Shown: one piece after another, positions 34,377 through 43,439 of the stretch | How the letters are laid out: each line of letters begins with the position of its first letter | How positions within the stretch are numbered: the first letter of the stretch is position 1 | From: Symbiodinium natans | Taxonomy: Eukaryota > Sar > Dinophyceae > Suessiales > Symbiodiniaceae | DNA: 45,000 bases | Assembly (NCBI GenBank): GCA_905221605.1 | Contig: CAJNDS010002222.1 | Location: 325,373-370,372, forward strand | Reading direction: 5' to 3' | Translations under genes and position numbers: made by a program | Notes under the pieces: model-generated | Database searches by the model: none | The model's input: only the letters and a program-made list of their open reading frames with translations | Told to the model about the DNA's origin: nothing

Positions 34377-34425
34377 AGGCCGTTACAAGGACTTTGGGTT
34401 CCGGGTGGCTCCCAAAAAACCCTGA
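34377..34425 (+). CDS. Terminal exon GRYKDFGFRVAPKKP-stop
   Basis: CACTTTCAG|A then GRYKDFGFRVAPKKP and TGA. GFRVA near a C-terminus recalls formylglycine-generating/sulfatase-modifying domains, but this short match is only suggestive. Confidence 0.45.
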
Positions 34426-34575
34426 AGACGATTTCCTTTCTGCATCTGGGAGGCCGGGATTCTGTTCTTGTTGGACTCAAGAGAGCCCTAGGGTTTAGGG
34501 TTTAGGGCCCAGTTCCCTTTGGGCTCAAAATAGCCCCGAAACCTTGCAGGTTGTGACTTATTGGTGCCTATAGAA

Positions 34576-34613
34576 AGCCAAGTGGTCGGAGCCCTCAGAG
34601 CCTTCACCAAACC
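34576..34613 (+). CDS. Exon KAKWSEPSEPSPNR
   Basis: GCCTATAG| then KAKWSEPSEPSPNR, donor AACCGT|GTACCC. Phase 0 to 34731. Confidence 0.4.
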
Positions 34614-34730
34614 GTGTACCCCTAGCCTACACCCTACCCTATAATACCTAAACCCTAAAACCCTTAGGGTTTTGGGTTCTGAGTTTTAGCCCTAAACCCT
34701 AAACCCTAAACCCGAAATCCTCACCTGAAG

Positions 34731-34826
34731 ACCTCACCCAAAGAGGCGCTCCGCAGCGAGCGCGCGAAGCCGGCCAAGCCGCGAGATTCCAAGGCCCGGT
34801 CCGGGCTGCGAAAAAAGCTCGTGCGG
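34731..34826 (+). CDS. Exon TSPKEALRSERAKPAKPRDS...
   Basis: CACCTGAAG|ACC, 32 codons, basic and disordered: TSPKEALRSERAKPAKPRDS then KARSGLRKKLVR, donor CGG|GTCCCT. In phase with both neighbours. Confidence 0.55.
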
Positions 34827-34943
34827 GTCCCTAACCCTAACCCTAAACCCTGAACCCTGAACCCTGGACCCTAAACCTAAACCCTTAACCCTTAACCCTT
34901 AACCCCTAACCCTTAACCCTTAACCCTTGACCCTAACCCCAAG

Positions 34944-35033
34944 AAAGAGCCCAAGCTCAACATGCCCAGGGATGGTAGCGTCACACTCTCTGTCCACTCA
35001 GAGAATCCACCACCTTTAAGTCGCCTGTGGACG
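34944..35033 (+). CDS. Exon KEPKLNMPRDGSVTLSVHSE...
   Basis: CCCCAAG|AAA, 30 codons: KEPKLNMPRDGSVTLSVHSE then NPPPLSRLWT, donor ACG|GTCATC. Together with 34576 and 34731 it makes a three-exon run in phase 0. Confidence 0.55.
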
Positions 35034-35385
35034 GTCATCCCCGAAACCCACACTAAGCTCCTAAACCCCAACCCTAAACCCTCAACCCTCAACCCTAAAC
35101 CCTAAACCCTATAAACTCTAAACCCTAAACCCTAGCCCTAAACCCTAAACCCTAAAGCCTGGTTTGGTAAGGAATTTTCCCACTCCTTCCCTGGGGCGTC
35201 TGGCTGAACGACCCTAAACCTCAAACCCAGAACTGGACGACGCATGAGTCTGTATGAACTTAGGGATTTTAGGGTTCAGGGTTTATGGTTTAGGGTTAGG
35301 GCTTATGGTTTAGGGTTGAGGGTTGAAGGTTCAGGGACGATTATGTCTGAACTTCGGGTTCAGGTTGCTGTTTTTGAAGGCTGAG

Positions 35386-35410
35386 ATTCATGTCCGCGAG
35401 CTCTGGAGTG
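35386..35410 (+). CDS. Mini-exon IHVRELWS
   Basis: GGCTGAG| then IHVRELWS, next to VAVFE at 35363-35378 after GGTTCAG|. Both are very short; boundaries tentative. Confidence 0.25.
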
Positions 35411-35417
35411 TTAGGGG

Positions 35418-35583
35418 TCAGGGTTTAGGGTTTAGGGTTTAGGGTTTAGGGTTTAGGGTTTAGGGTTTAGGTTTAGGGTTTAGGGTTTAGCGTTTAGGGT
35501 TTAGGGTTTAGGGTTTAGGGTTTAGGGTTTAGGGTTTAGGGTTTAGGGTTTAGGGTTTAGGGTTTAGGGTTTAGGGTTTAGGG
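35418..35583 (+). repeat. (TTTAGGG)n array, about 23 units
   Basis: Nearly perfect, with a one-base deletion unit near 35470 and a TTTAGCG unit near 35488. Confidence 0.95.
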
Positions 35584-35646
35584 CTAGGATTCGGGGTTTT
35601 CGGGCGCAACTTCGATGAGCCCTAATTAAGACCAAGATGCCGCGAG

Positions 35647-35700
35647 GTGCGCTTGCCGGATGACCCGATGGACGTCGGCGGTATGTGGGAGGCGTGGCAG
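35647..35700 (+). CDS. Exon VRLPDDPMDVGGMWEAWQ
   Basis: GCCGCGAG|GTG, 18 codons VRLPDDPMDVGGMWEAWQ, then GTCATGAGCTGA: either a GT donor or the end of the protein (VMS-stop). Confidence 0.55.
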
Positions 35701-35804
35701 GTCATGAGCTGACGCCTGAACCCTAAACCCTAAACCCTAAACCCTAAACCCCATACGCTCTAAGCCCTCTAAACCCTCCAAACCCTAAACCCTGACGCTT
35801 CCAG

Positions 35805-35976
35805 CGCCTGTGGCTCCCCAGTCGCGACCCCAAAGATGGGCGCTTTTCCGAGAGGTTGGGAGCCTCGAAGAAGCCCTCAGACCGTAGTCTATCCGTGTCC
35901 CCCTAGCTTCGGCATGCGAAGGCGTGCGACGTGTTTCACAAAGATCAAGAAAGAAAAGGCTCCGCTGCCAATGGAG
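35805..35976 (+). CDS. Coding frame with a single in-frame TAG
   Basis: GCTTCCAG| then RLWLPSRDPKDGRFSERLGA, SKKPSDRSLSVSP, TAG (35904-35906), and in the same frame LRHAKACDVFHKDQERKGSA, ANG, donor GGAG|GTGAGATG. The frame is the same on both sides of the TAG, so ordinary GT-AG removal does not explain it. An overlapping frame 35836-36168 is also open and ends CYIGANPIWESRKWVEGLQG...; which is translated is unclear. Confidence 0.5.
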
Positions 35977-36282
35977 GTGAGATGTGTGACTGAGGGTGCT
36001 GCTTCATCTAGCAGTCCAAATTGCACAATCCCTTCGAAGGCCCCTTTTAACCCAAAGAGGCACCTTCCTAGCCTAGTCATAGACTGTTATATTGGAGCTA
36101 ATCCAATCTGGGAATCCAGAAAGTGGGTAGAGGGTCTGCAGGGTGTTTCCCACACCTGGACTGCCTGAGTTCAGGGTGCAGGACAAGCATTGTTGCTTTG
36201 GTGAAGGCTTGAAGCAACCCCCTTATAATCTGGTAGATTAGATTATTACAAGGTTCCACTCCATTTTCCCCCTCCAAGTACC

Positions 36283-36358
36283 ATGAAATCAAATGGTCGC
36301 TTTTTTTGGCTGTTCGTCTTAGTTGCGTTTTCGGGTTCTCGGGCTTTAGTTTCTGAGG
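36283..36358 (+). CDS. Start exon with signal peptide MKSNGRFFWLFVLVAFSGSR
   Basis: ATG 36283; basic n-region, hydrophobic core FFWLFVLVAF, then SGSRA, typical of a secretory signal peptide; donor GAGG|GTAGTTTC. In phase with 36512 (ALSAPVRTILFSEP). A secreted or membrane protein is expected. Confidence 0.45.
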
Positions 36359-36511
36359 GTAGTTTCACGTCCCTCAATATCCTTAATTTGCATAGGGTCT
36401 ATACGGGGTATGGAAGGGGCACCCTTTTAAGGGCCCATACTCAGGGACCACATGTACTACGCTTAGCTCCTTTCTTCTTCTTTTCTCCGCTACCAAAACC
36501 GCGCTTTCCAG

Positions 36512-36549
36512 CTTTGTCCGCACCAGTGCGCACGATTCTGTTCTCTGAG
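36512..36549 (+). CDS. Exon LSAPVRTILFSE
   Basis: GCTTTCCAG|CT completes Ala, then LSAPVRTILFSE. The 3' edge is uncertain (GA donor possible at CCCCG|GAGCCC). Confidence 0.35.
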
Positions 36550-36621
36550 CCCCGGAGCCCCACACCCTAAAACCCAAACCCGAAACCCCTAAAAACACTC
36601 CTAAACCCCTAAGCCGTGCAG

Positions 36622-36647
36622 ACCCAAACGGCCGAAGTCCGGGACAC
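36622..36647 (+). CDS. Exon TQTAEVRD
   Basis: GCCGTGCAG| then TQTAEVRD plus AC, donor GACAC|GCCCTG (GC), in phase with 36676. A longer unspliced frame (to 36813) is also open. Confidence 0.35.
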
Positions 36648-36675
36648 GCCCTGTAACCACTCACCTAAACGACAG

Positions 36676-36765
36676 CATCCCGCACAAGGCTCCTTCAAAG
36701 GCCGAGGCGGAACTCGAAGCACCCTTGAACTCCAAGCCAATGACTCTGGCTGCTTCGGATCCAGA
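36676..36765 (+). CDS. Exon IPHKAPSKAEAELEAPLNSK...
   Basis: AACGACAG|C then IPHKAPSKAEAELEAPLNSK, PMTLAASDP, donor CCAGA|GTAGCA. Preferred over the overlapping frame because of residue balance and phase. Confidence 0.4.
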
Positions 36766-37002
36766 GTAGCACATCCCGAAAAGGAGGTTGGAGCCGAAAA
36801 GCCCCAGGTCTAGGTTTTTGGTACCCAGGCCCTAAAAAAGGCCCCCCTAAACCCTAAACCCTAAACCCTAACCCTAAACCCTAACCCTAAACCCTAAACC
36901 CTAAACCTAAACCCTAACCCTAACCCCGAAACCTAACACCAAACCCTAACCCTAAAACCCTAAACCCTAAACCAAAGATGGAAGCTTTGGGGTGAGTCCC
37001 CC

Positions 37003-37083
37003 AATCGGGGCCATGGCGCTGACCTTGGCAGCGCCTTTGTGGAGGCTCGATTTTCTGGGGGGTTTTGCAGGATGCCCCCGGAG
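37003..37083 (+). CDS. Exon NRGHGADLGSAFVEARFSGG...
   Basis: Frame NRGHGADLGSAFVEARFSGG then FCRMPPE, donor GGAG|GTTTAGGGG. The 5' edge is uncertain; other frames open. Confidence 0.35.
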
Positions 37084-37512
37084 GTTTAGGGGTGGAGGTT
37101 TAGGGTGGGAGTTAGGGTTTAGGGTTTAGGGTTAGGGTTTTAGGGTTTAGGTTCTTTAGGGTTTTAGAACTTGGGGATGGTGGGGGGGTGGGTACTTAGA
37201 TTCCCTCCTCTTTAGTGCTCAGGGAGTACTGCACGCCTGGAAACCCTAGAAAATTCTAGAACCGTGTAACCTAGTCCGCCCTAACCCGGGCCCCTAAACC
37301 CCCAACCCCAAATTCCAAACCCTAAACCCTAACCCCTAAACCCCAACCCCAAACCCCAAACCATCACGGTAAGTGCTCCGGTGCGGCAAACGCAGCGCCC
37401 TCCCATTGCCACCTCCAAGCCACCGTCTTGACGGTAGGGAGGGTTTGGGTTGACAGGTTGTGTTTGTTGGGGACCCTGGGTTGACAAGGGTTTGGGGGTT
37501 TAGTGGTAGCAG

Positions 37513-37609
37513 TTGAGTTTTTGCTCCAACTTTTCGGCGCGGTCTTTGGGGCCTCGTGGGTTCCTGAAGAGAATCACCATATTTTCAGCGCGGATGCAGG
37601 GCTTGGATG
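37513..37609 (+). CDS. Exon EFLLQLFGAVFGASWVPEEN...
   Basis: GGTAGCAG|TT then EFLLQLFGAVFGASWVPEEN, HHIFSADAGLG, donor GGATG|GTAATG. In phase with 37626 (DLPNERENGWWTHWWCYEIR). Unidentified. Confidence 0.45.
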
Positions 37610-37625
37610 GTAATGAGGCCGCCAG

Positions 37626-37700
37626 TGATCTGCCTAATGAAAGAGAGAATGGATGGTGGACACATTGGTGGTGTTACGAGATTAGGTTACCTTGTGGGGG
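37626..37700 (+). CDS. Exon DLPNERENGWWTHWWCYEIR
   Basis: GCCGCCAG|T, reads DLPNERENGWWTHWWCYEIR then LPCG. The 3' edge is uncertain. Trp-rich. Confidence 0.35.
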
Positions 37701-37819
37701 GGTCTTTTGTAGAAGGAGGAATCCTACCCTTTGGGGGGGACTATGTTAGGGGTCCCCTATTCTCGTAAACATAAACGCCACACCACATTCTACGCCGAGT
37801 TTCCCACTCCCTTTCCAGA

Positions 37820-38170
37820 ATGCTCGCCGGGAACCCTGCATCCGGCGTTTTACTCCGGGACTCCGGGTTCGAGTCGTTGCTTGACGAGGCTACCGTCCCC
37901 CTTAGGAAATTATTTTCTATTTTTATTTACATCAAGACCAAAGGGAAAATAGCAATTGCGTTTTTTAATCAAGGGAGGGCGTCAGTCCTGATTTGTGTGT
38001 TGAGGTCCGTACGGCTCCGGCAAGTGCAACGACCCATAGTTAGCTCCTCACCCCTGCATGTGCACGGTGCCAGAGGTGGTGGTGCGATTAAGTGCACAGA
38101 CCAGAATACCCACTTCACCGCCCGTACCTTGACCACAAGCGCTGGTTTGCACGCCCCACTCATGGAGTAA
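37820..38170 (+). CDS. 116-residue open frame MLAGNPASGVLLRDSGFESL...
   Basis: CTTTCCAGA|ATG; the first 30 residues (MLAGNPASGVLLRDSGFESL, LDEATVPL) are convincing, the rest less so and may be intron. Telomere-free region. Unidentified. Confidence 0.4.
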   Translation: MLAGNPASGVLLRDSGFESLLDEATVPLRKLFSIFIYIKTKGKIAIAFFNQGRASVLICVLRSVRLRQVQRPIVSSSPLHVHGARGGGAIKCTDQNTHFTARTLTTSAGLHAPLME

Positions 38171-38784
38171 ACCCTGACACCTTCTTTTTTACCCAACTCG
38201 CAGCACCGCGGAAAGATAAGTTAGGCAGCGACTCTCATCCCCAGAGGGATCAGCAAACACAATCTGTTTGGCTTACCAAAACTCCGATGCAGGACCGGAG
38301 TGTGCGTGCAGCTTTGTCCTTTAAACAAAAATCACGAACCAACACGATTGTTCACCGCCCAGATTGTTCCCTCAAGAGTTGCGTCCGCGGTGATTCGTTG
38401 GTTGTTTGTACAGTCCGCTCGAACAGCACGAGAAGTGCTGTGTTTTCATTCCGATTCAGCTTAGCAACTTTTTGTTTCGCGCCCTCGAGCTCTTGCAATG
38501 CCCTTTATGATGAAAGTCCCCTCATGGTGCAGGCCTTGTTCACAGCTGGCTTCGCCTGGCGCCATGTGTTTGCGGCACCCAGGTTTGGCTTAGAGCCGGG
38601 TGGTTTCGGGATTTCGGCTCGGGGGTGCTTTTGGCAGGGAGAAACCCGCTGTGTTGGGCCCCAGCTTTCGGGTCTTAGCGTCGCATCGCGTGTACGTAAA
38701 CGCATGTCATACACACATATCTCAAGCATTCAGAATTTGCACCTTCTGGGTTACTCGACACAGAGGGGACGCGACGCGATGTAG
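38092..38784 (+). CDS. Hypothetical 230-residue open frame
   Basis: Longest uninterrupted frame in the window, from ATG 38092 (MHRPEYPLHRPYLDHKRWFA) to TAG 38782-38784. Ser/Arg-rich, no signal peptide or recognised motif. It overlaps the previous frame, and reverse-strand frames exist, so it may be chance; kept for its length. Confidence 0.3.
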   Translation: MHRPEYPLHRPYLDHKRWFARPTHGVNPDTFFFTQLAAPRKDKLGSDSHPQRDQQTQSVWLTKTPMQDRSVRAALSFKQKSRTNTIVHRPDCSLKSCVRGDSLVVCTVRSNSTRSAVFSFRFSLATFCFAPSSSCNALYDESPLMVQALFTAGFAWRHVFAAPRFGLEPGGFGISARGCFWQGETRCVGPQLSGLSVASRVRKRMSYTHISSIQNLHLLGYSTQRGRDAM

Positions 38785-38795
38785 GTGGCGGCCGG

Positions 38796-38828
38796 GGCCA
38801 CTTTCACAACCCCTCGGATCCTGAACGG
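38796..38828 (+). CDS. Small exon GHFHNPSDPER
   Basis: GHFHNPSDPER followed by CGG|GTACCC. No clear acceptor upstream. Confidence 0.3.
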
Positions 38829-38842
38829 GTACCCATGAGCTG

Positions 38843-38927
38843 ATGGAGCTGGCTTTGAAATGCGTTTCAGAACCCCCACCTGGCCGTGAAACCCCAACCC
38901 CTCTAGACCCGAGTTTCCTTCTTAAAG
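38843..38927 (+). CDS. Exon MELALKCVSEPPPGRETPTP...
   Basis: ATG 38843, MELALKCVSEPPPGRETPTP then LDPSFLLK, donor TTAAAG|GTTTTGG. Possible start exon. Downstream after TTCAACAG| (39015) a Ser/Pro-rich frame DLPKNSLSQPPSTSHSLSLK follows. Confidence 0.45.
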
Positions 38928-39246
38928 GTTTTGGTACTTTGGTTCAGATTGCTGCAAAGGAAAAAACCTGATGCACATCCAACCCTCAGATGGACAGGGG
39001 TAGTTCTTCAACAGGATCTCCCTAAGAACTCCCTAAGCCAACCGCCCTCAACCAGCCACTCACTTTCCCTGAAAAACCCAAGCCCTGAAAGCCCGACCCC
39101 CAAAACCTTCTCCAACCCTAGAACCCTGAAACCCCCGCCCCCACTATATGTTTATGTATAGCGGCAGAGCCCCTACTTATAGTGTAGGTGTAGGGTTTTT
39201 TTTTTTTTTTTTTAGGCTTCGGGTTCGGGACCCTTGTCCCGCTCAG

Positions 39247-39339
39247 GTGCCTCCAGTGGTGCTCAGCCGAGTGCGGCGCTGGTGGAGGTGGCCCTTCCGG
39301 CGCCAGGCTCGTGTGCACCTCTCGGCTTTTTGTCGATGG
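39247..39339 (+). CDS. Exon ASSGAQPSAALVEVALPAPG...
   Basis: CCGCTCAG|GT then ASSGAQPSAALVEVALPAPG and SCAPLGFLSM, ending GATGG|GTTAGG. All three frames are open; this one is the most natural. Confidence 0.35.
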
Positions 39340-39780
39340 GTTAGGTTTTAGGGTTTAGGGTTTAGGGGTTTAGGGTTTAGGGTTACGGTTTAGGGTCTAG
39401 GCTAAGGGGTTAGGGGTTTAGGGTTTGATGGTTTAGTGCTTGGAAGTTTAGGGGTTTGACAGTCTGTTTTCTGAGCAGAAGTCGTCCATACATCTCGAAT
39501 CTTGAACGAGGCCTGACTCAGCTGTAGGGTAAAGGGCTTCCATCTTGAGTATGGTTAGGGTTTAGGTTTAGGGGTTAGGGTTTAGGTTGGGTTTGGGGTT
39601 TAGAGTTTTAGTGTTTAGGGTTTAGGTTGAGGGTTTAAGGTTTCCCAGAACATGCCATGGTTTGGGGTTGTGAGAGCTTGCGGTGTTTTGTTTCACTAAC
39701 CTTGAAAGTTTTCTGATGATGGACCCCTACCTGTATCGGGCACATAGGGGTCAAGGGTACCACTTTTTTAGGGCACATCC

Positions 39781-40056
39781 ATGGGACCATGTAACCTACC
39801 CTTAGACCAACGAACTTTGGGGAAGTTTTCCGATGCATCGCCTACCTTTAGCAAAAGCAATCCCATGTCCGGTTTTCTCAAAGGCCTGCATCGCGACATG
39901 TTGCCCTGGAAGGCAGTGAGACAAGTTAGAAGTAAAGTGAAGCTGCAAACTTTGCCCCAGAAACTTTGTGGTACATTCCGCGTGCAAGTCGTGTTGAACT
40001 TCGCCCGGCAGCTTGGTAAAGTTGAATCCCCGGCAAACCTTCGAAGACCCTGCTGA
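39781..40056 (+). CDS. Open frame RTLGKFSDASPTFSKSNPMS...
   Basis: About 90 residues, Lys/Arg-rich (FLKGLHRDMLPWKAVRQVRS, KVKLQTLPQKLCGTFRVQVV). Just before its TGA a second frame takes over (KPSKTLLKNASVAETLEIPS, EGTTAYQWARLF) up to CTTCAG|GCACG at 40132. Either a frameshifted gene or two exons without obvious splice sites. Confidence 0.35.
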   Translation: MGPCNLPLDQRTLGKFSDASPTFSKSNPMSGFLKGLHRDMLPWKAVRQVRSKVKLQTLPQKLCGTFRVQVVLNFARQLGKVESPANLRRPC

Positions 40057-40108
40057 AGAATGCTTCAGTTGCTGAGACTCTGGAGATTCCTTCTGAAGGT
40101 ACTACGGC

Positions 40109-40447
40109 CTACCAGTGGGCCCGCCTCTTCAGGCACGTACCCAAATCCCCTAAACTAGAAACCCCACACCCTAAACCCTCATAGGTGGATGCTGCGTATG
40201 GCTTTTGGATGATGGCCATTGGCCCTCTTAGGAGGAGCCGTCCAGAAGAGTCCGTAGGCGACGTCTCATCCGCAACATAGTACGGCTGGTAGGTTGTTGG
40301 TCCGACAACTTTATGCCATTTTCGGGGGAATCTGTCACTTTTTCGGCTCCCTGTCACTGAAGGTTTCCTAATGTAGTGGCCCGAGGGCTGCCAAGGAAAT
40401 TCTTCGACTGTGGGGATCGTTTCTTGCAGCAGGGAGGGGGAAGTCAA
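40109..40447 (-). CDS. Minus-strand 112-residue open frame
   Basis: From ATG 40447 (minus): MTSPSLLQETIPTVEEFPWQ, PSGHYIRKPSVTGSRKSDRF, VGPTTYQPYYVADETSPTDS, LLLRGPMAIIQKPYAASTYE. Balanced residue use. The plus strand has a shorter open stretch after CTCATAG| (VDAAYGFWMMAIGPLRRSRP). Unidentified. Confidence 0.4.
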   Translation of the reverse strand: MTSPSLLQETIPTVEEFPWQPSGHYIRKPSVTGSRKSDRFPRKWHKVVGPTTYQPYYVADETSPTDSSGRLLLRGPMAIIQKPYAASTYEGLGCGVSSLGDLGTCLKRRAHW

Positions 40448-40523
40448 TCCCCTAGGGTTTAGGTTTAGGTTTTAGGGCTTAGGGTTAGGGTTTAGGGTTT
40501 AGGTTTAGGGTTTCGGGGCCAAG

Positions 40524-40607
40524 GACCTTGTGGAACCGGGAGCCCCCAAGACTCAAGACCTTCATCTCACCCGGCAGCCGTTTGTGCGACTAAAGGCTCT
40601 AAGTTGA
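40524..40607 (+). CDS. Terminal exon DLVEPGAPKTQDLHLTRQPF...
   Basis: GGGGCCAAG|GAC, 27 codons DLVEPGAPKTQDLHLTRQPF, VRLKALS and TGA. Preceded by a TTTAGGG tract. Unidentified. Confidence 0.55.
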   Translation, partial: DLVEPGAPKTQDLHLTRQPFVRLKALS

Positions 40608-40742
40608 AACCCCTAAACCCCTAAACCCTAAACCTAACCCTAAAACCCTAACCCTCACCTAACCCGAAACCCCAAACCCTAAACCCTAAACCCCTAAACC
40701 CCTAAACCTTAAACCCTAAACCCTAAACCCTTGGGAGCCCAG

Positions 40743-40820
40743 GTGAATGCATTGGATGGTGGCGAACCGTATCCACGCTCCCGGCAACACCTCGGGGTGG
40801 AAACCACCTACGCAGGAGCC
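40743..40820 (+). CDS. Exon VNALDGGEPYPRSRQHLGVE...
   Basis: GAGCCCAG|GTG, 26 codons ending TTYAGA, donor GGAGCC|GTTTAGG. C-strand array upstream (40607-40731), G-strand tract downstream: the common layout. Unidentified. Confidence 0.6.
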
Positions 40821-41004
40821 GTTTAGGATTTAGGTTTAGGGTTTAGGGTTTTAGGGTTTGGGGCTTGGGGTTTAGGGTTTAGTGTTAGGGCTTGGGGTTG
40901 TTTGCTTTTGGGGCTTAGGGTTTTTGGGTGGGTTTGGGTTTATAGGGTTTTTCGGTTTTAGTAGGGTTTGGCGTTTCGGGTTTAGGTTTGGTTAGGGGTG
41001 TTTG

Positions 41005-41177
41005 GTGATCTTCGATCCCGCTAAACCCCTAAAAGAAATAGCAGAGACCTACCAAGCACTTAAGACCCCCATAAGCGCCCTGACAACATCACCGAATTAA
41101 ACTTCCCCATGGCATATACAGCCTTGTTACAAACTTTCGAAAAAGCATTGCAAAAAGCCGCAACACCCTGTATATAA
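41005..41177 (+). pseudogene. AT-richer coding frame with a shift at a C5 run
   Basis: VIFDPAKPLKEIAETYQALK in one frame, then after ACCCCC (about 41065-41070) KRPDNITELNFPMAYTALLQ, TFEKALQKAATPCI, stop TAA 41175-41177. One-base shift at a homopolymer: pseudogene, programmed shift or sequencing error. Codon use is more A/T-rich than the exon islands. Confidence 0.4.
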
Positions 41178-41242
41178 CTTTATTAACCCTAACCCCAAGT
41201 CCTAAATACGCCCACATAAGCCCAGCCCTTCCAAACCCTCAT

Positions 41243-41610
41243 AAGTTCGAATTCACCAAGTACCGGGGCGTTACGGCTTTTCATGATGTAGTGCCTTTTT
41301 GCGCCCACGTCCGGCTCCTATTGATGATGGGGAAACAAAATGGCACCCCTGGGAACCCACAAGGAAGCCTGACACGCCTTCAGACTTAAGGCCTCTAAAC
41401 TTGTCAAACTTTGAGACCTTACATTTCAATCAAGCCCCCCCCTTCCCCCCGTTTTCCCCCCTCGGAACACCCGTGGAAATCCTAGCCGTTCCAACGGAAA
41501 TCCGGGGCGCATTGAGGTTGAAGGGATCTGGACACAATTGGCCTGTAAAAACCGAGGAACCGCCAACTTCCCAAGCCAAACAGCCCGAAAGCCCTCAAAC
41601 AGTTCACTAG
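41243..41610 (+). pseudogene. Coding frame with a shift at a T5 run
   Basis: KFEFTKYRGVTAFHDVVPF, then past TTTTT (about 41296-41300) the other frame reads RPRPAPIDDGETKWHPWEPT, RKPDTPSDLRPLNLSNFETL ... TEIRGALRLKGSGHNWPVKT to TAG 41608-41610. The second part (103 codons) is strongly protein-like. Not recognised; a retroelement gag-like fragment is possible. Confidence 0.4.
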
Positions 41611-41769
41611 GATGCCCAGTAGTGCCCTTAGTCCCCTTTTTTTGGGTGCTCTAGGTTCCCCTATAAGACCCCTTCTAAGCAAAAGGGCACCCTTTTTAAT
41701 CCTAGTTTACTGGGCCCCCTAGTCTACGTTCCGACGGCCTGAAGGATTCAACCAAAAAAACCTTAAACC

Positions 41770-41840
41770 TTTGAGGCTAAAGCTGCTAACGACCCCGACG
41801 TGGTTGCAACGCAGCTTGACCGCTTCGTCAGTGGATGGAG
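41770..41840 (+). CDS. Exon FEAKAANDPDVVATQLDRFV...
   Basis: FEAKAANDPDVVATQLDRFV then SGW, donor TGGAG|GTTAGGG. The frame runs on (LGSETERVLPSTMTPHPNSQ), so the GT may not be used. Confidence 0.45.
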
Positions 41841-42170
41841 GTTAGGGTCGGAAACCGAACGCGTGTTGCCCTCCACCATGACCCCACATCCGAACTCCCA
41901 AATCGTTTTTGTGAGGTGTTTTTTTGGAAAAAAAAAAGTGTTTTTGTGTTTTGTGTTGTGTCTGTGGCTGGGCCTGTGCTTGTGCGTGCGACCTGCGCTT
42001 AGCGAGGCATGCGCTGGCACGGCAACGGCCCCCGGGGCCTGTTTAACCGGCTTTTGTGGTCCCGCTACACCCTACACACCTATACACCCTCTTAAACCCT
42101 ATCAACCCTCCTGCTTCCTCTAAGCCCTGCAAACCCTAACAACCCCAACGAAACCCTATAAAACCCTTGT

Positions 42171-42206
42171 CGGCTTGCAAAGCAAGCGGTGCTTCATCCT
42201 GTTCAG
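42171..42206 (+). CDS. Small exon RLAKQAVLHPVQ
   Basis: LAKQAVLHPVQ ending GTTCAG|GTATGT, a strong donor. The upstream edge is unclear. Confidence 0.35.
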
Positions 42207-42283
42207 GTATGTCCGAAAGGGTCCAGGTCCCAAGTCCAGCACCCGAGAGCACAGTTTGTGGTGCGCTCCAGCCACTGCTGCGG

Positions 42284-43108
42284 GAAAAAAAGAGAGGAGT
42301 GAGAGAGAGGGAAGAGAGGGAGAGAGGGAGAGAGAGGGAGAGAGAGGGGGAGAGGCGGGGAGGGGCGGCGAGGAGAGAGGGAGAGAGAGGGGAGGATGAG
42401 AGGGGGAGAGAGAGGGGATGAGAGAGGTGAGAGAGGCGAGGAGGGGAGGAGAGAGAGGGAGAGAGAGGGACTTGAGAGAGAGGGAGAGAGAGAGGGAGAG
42501 AGAGGGAGAGAGAGGAGGGAGAGAGGGAGAGAGGGAGAAGCGAGGGGATGAGGAGAGGGAGAGGAGAGGGAACGAGAGAGTATAGAGAGAGGAGGAGAGA
42601 GGGAGAGAGAGAGGGAGAGGGAGAGAGAGCGAGGGATGAGAGGGGAGAGAGAGTGCGGAGAGGAGGGGAGAGAGAGGGACGAGAGAGGACGAGAGAGAGG
42701 GGAGGGGGGAGAGAGAGGGGAGAGGGAGGGACGAGAGAGGGAGAGCGGGGAGAGAGGGGGGAGAGGGAGGGAGAGAGAGGGAGAGAGGAGAGAGGAGTGA
42801 AGGAGAGGGGAGAGAGAGGGAGAGAGAGGGAGAGAGAGGGAGAGAGAGGCGAGAGAGGGAGAGAGAGTGGGGGAGGAGAGAGAGGGAGCAGAGAGAGGCG
42901 GAGAGGAGCAGGAGACGGGAGAGAGAGGGAAGAGAGAGGGAGCGAGAGGTGAGAGAAGAGGGAGAGAGAGAGAGAGAGGCGGAGAGAGGGGAGGCGAGAG
43001 AGCAGAGGGACGAGAGAGAGGGAGAGAGAGAGGGAGAGGGAGGAGAGAGGCGATGAGTGAGAGGGGAGGGAGAGAGAAGAGTGAGGAGAAGGAGAGAGAG
43101 GGAGAGGG
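42284..43108 (+). repeat. 825-bp purine (GA-rich) tract
   Basis: Almost only G and A on the plus strand, built from GAGAGAGG and GAGAGAGGGA units. The open frames through it (RERERE-type) are artefacts. Confidence 0.9.
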
Positions 43109-43439
43109 AATATAGGGTATTGAGATGACGAGCTTTGAGCGATCGCGAAGAGAGGATAGTCGATTGATAGATGATTTCGGAGCTTTATTAAAGGTAGTTT
43201 GATGTAAAGTTATTGCAAGCCAGTAGGGGATGGAGAGATATGGCGAGAGATTATCAGCTCAGGTCTTTAGATTTCGGAAATATGTTATATGGGGAGGAGA
43301 TAGTTCGATATATGGATTAGAGATGGAGATGATTGAGGGGTGTTGGGTTCTGGGAGTAGAGGTTTATGGGAGAATTGAGAGAGAGGATGATCGAATTGAT
43401 ATGGATGGCGCGTCGGTATTCTAGAGTGAGCCGTTTCAT

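Noticed and set aside
42167-43115. Arg/Glu-rich proteins (RERERE) and Ser/Pro-Leu counterparts
   Set aside because: Purine tract artefacts present in multiple frames.
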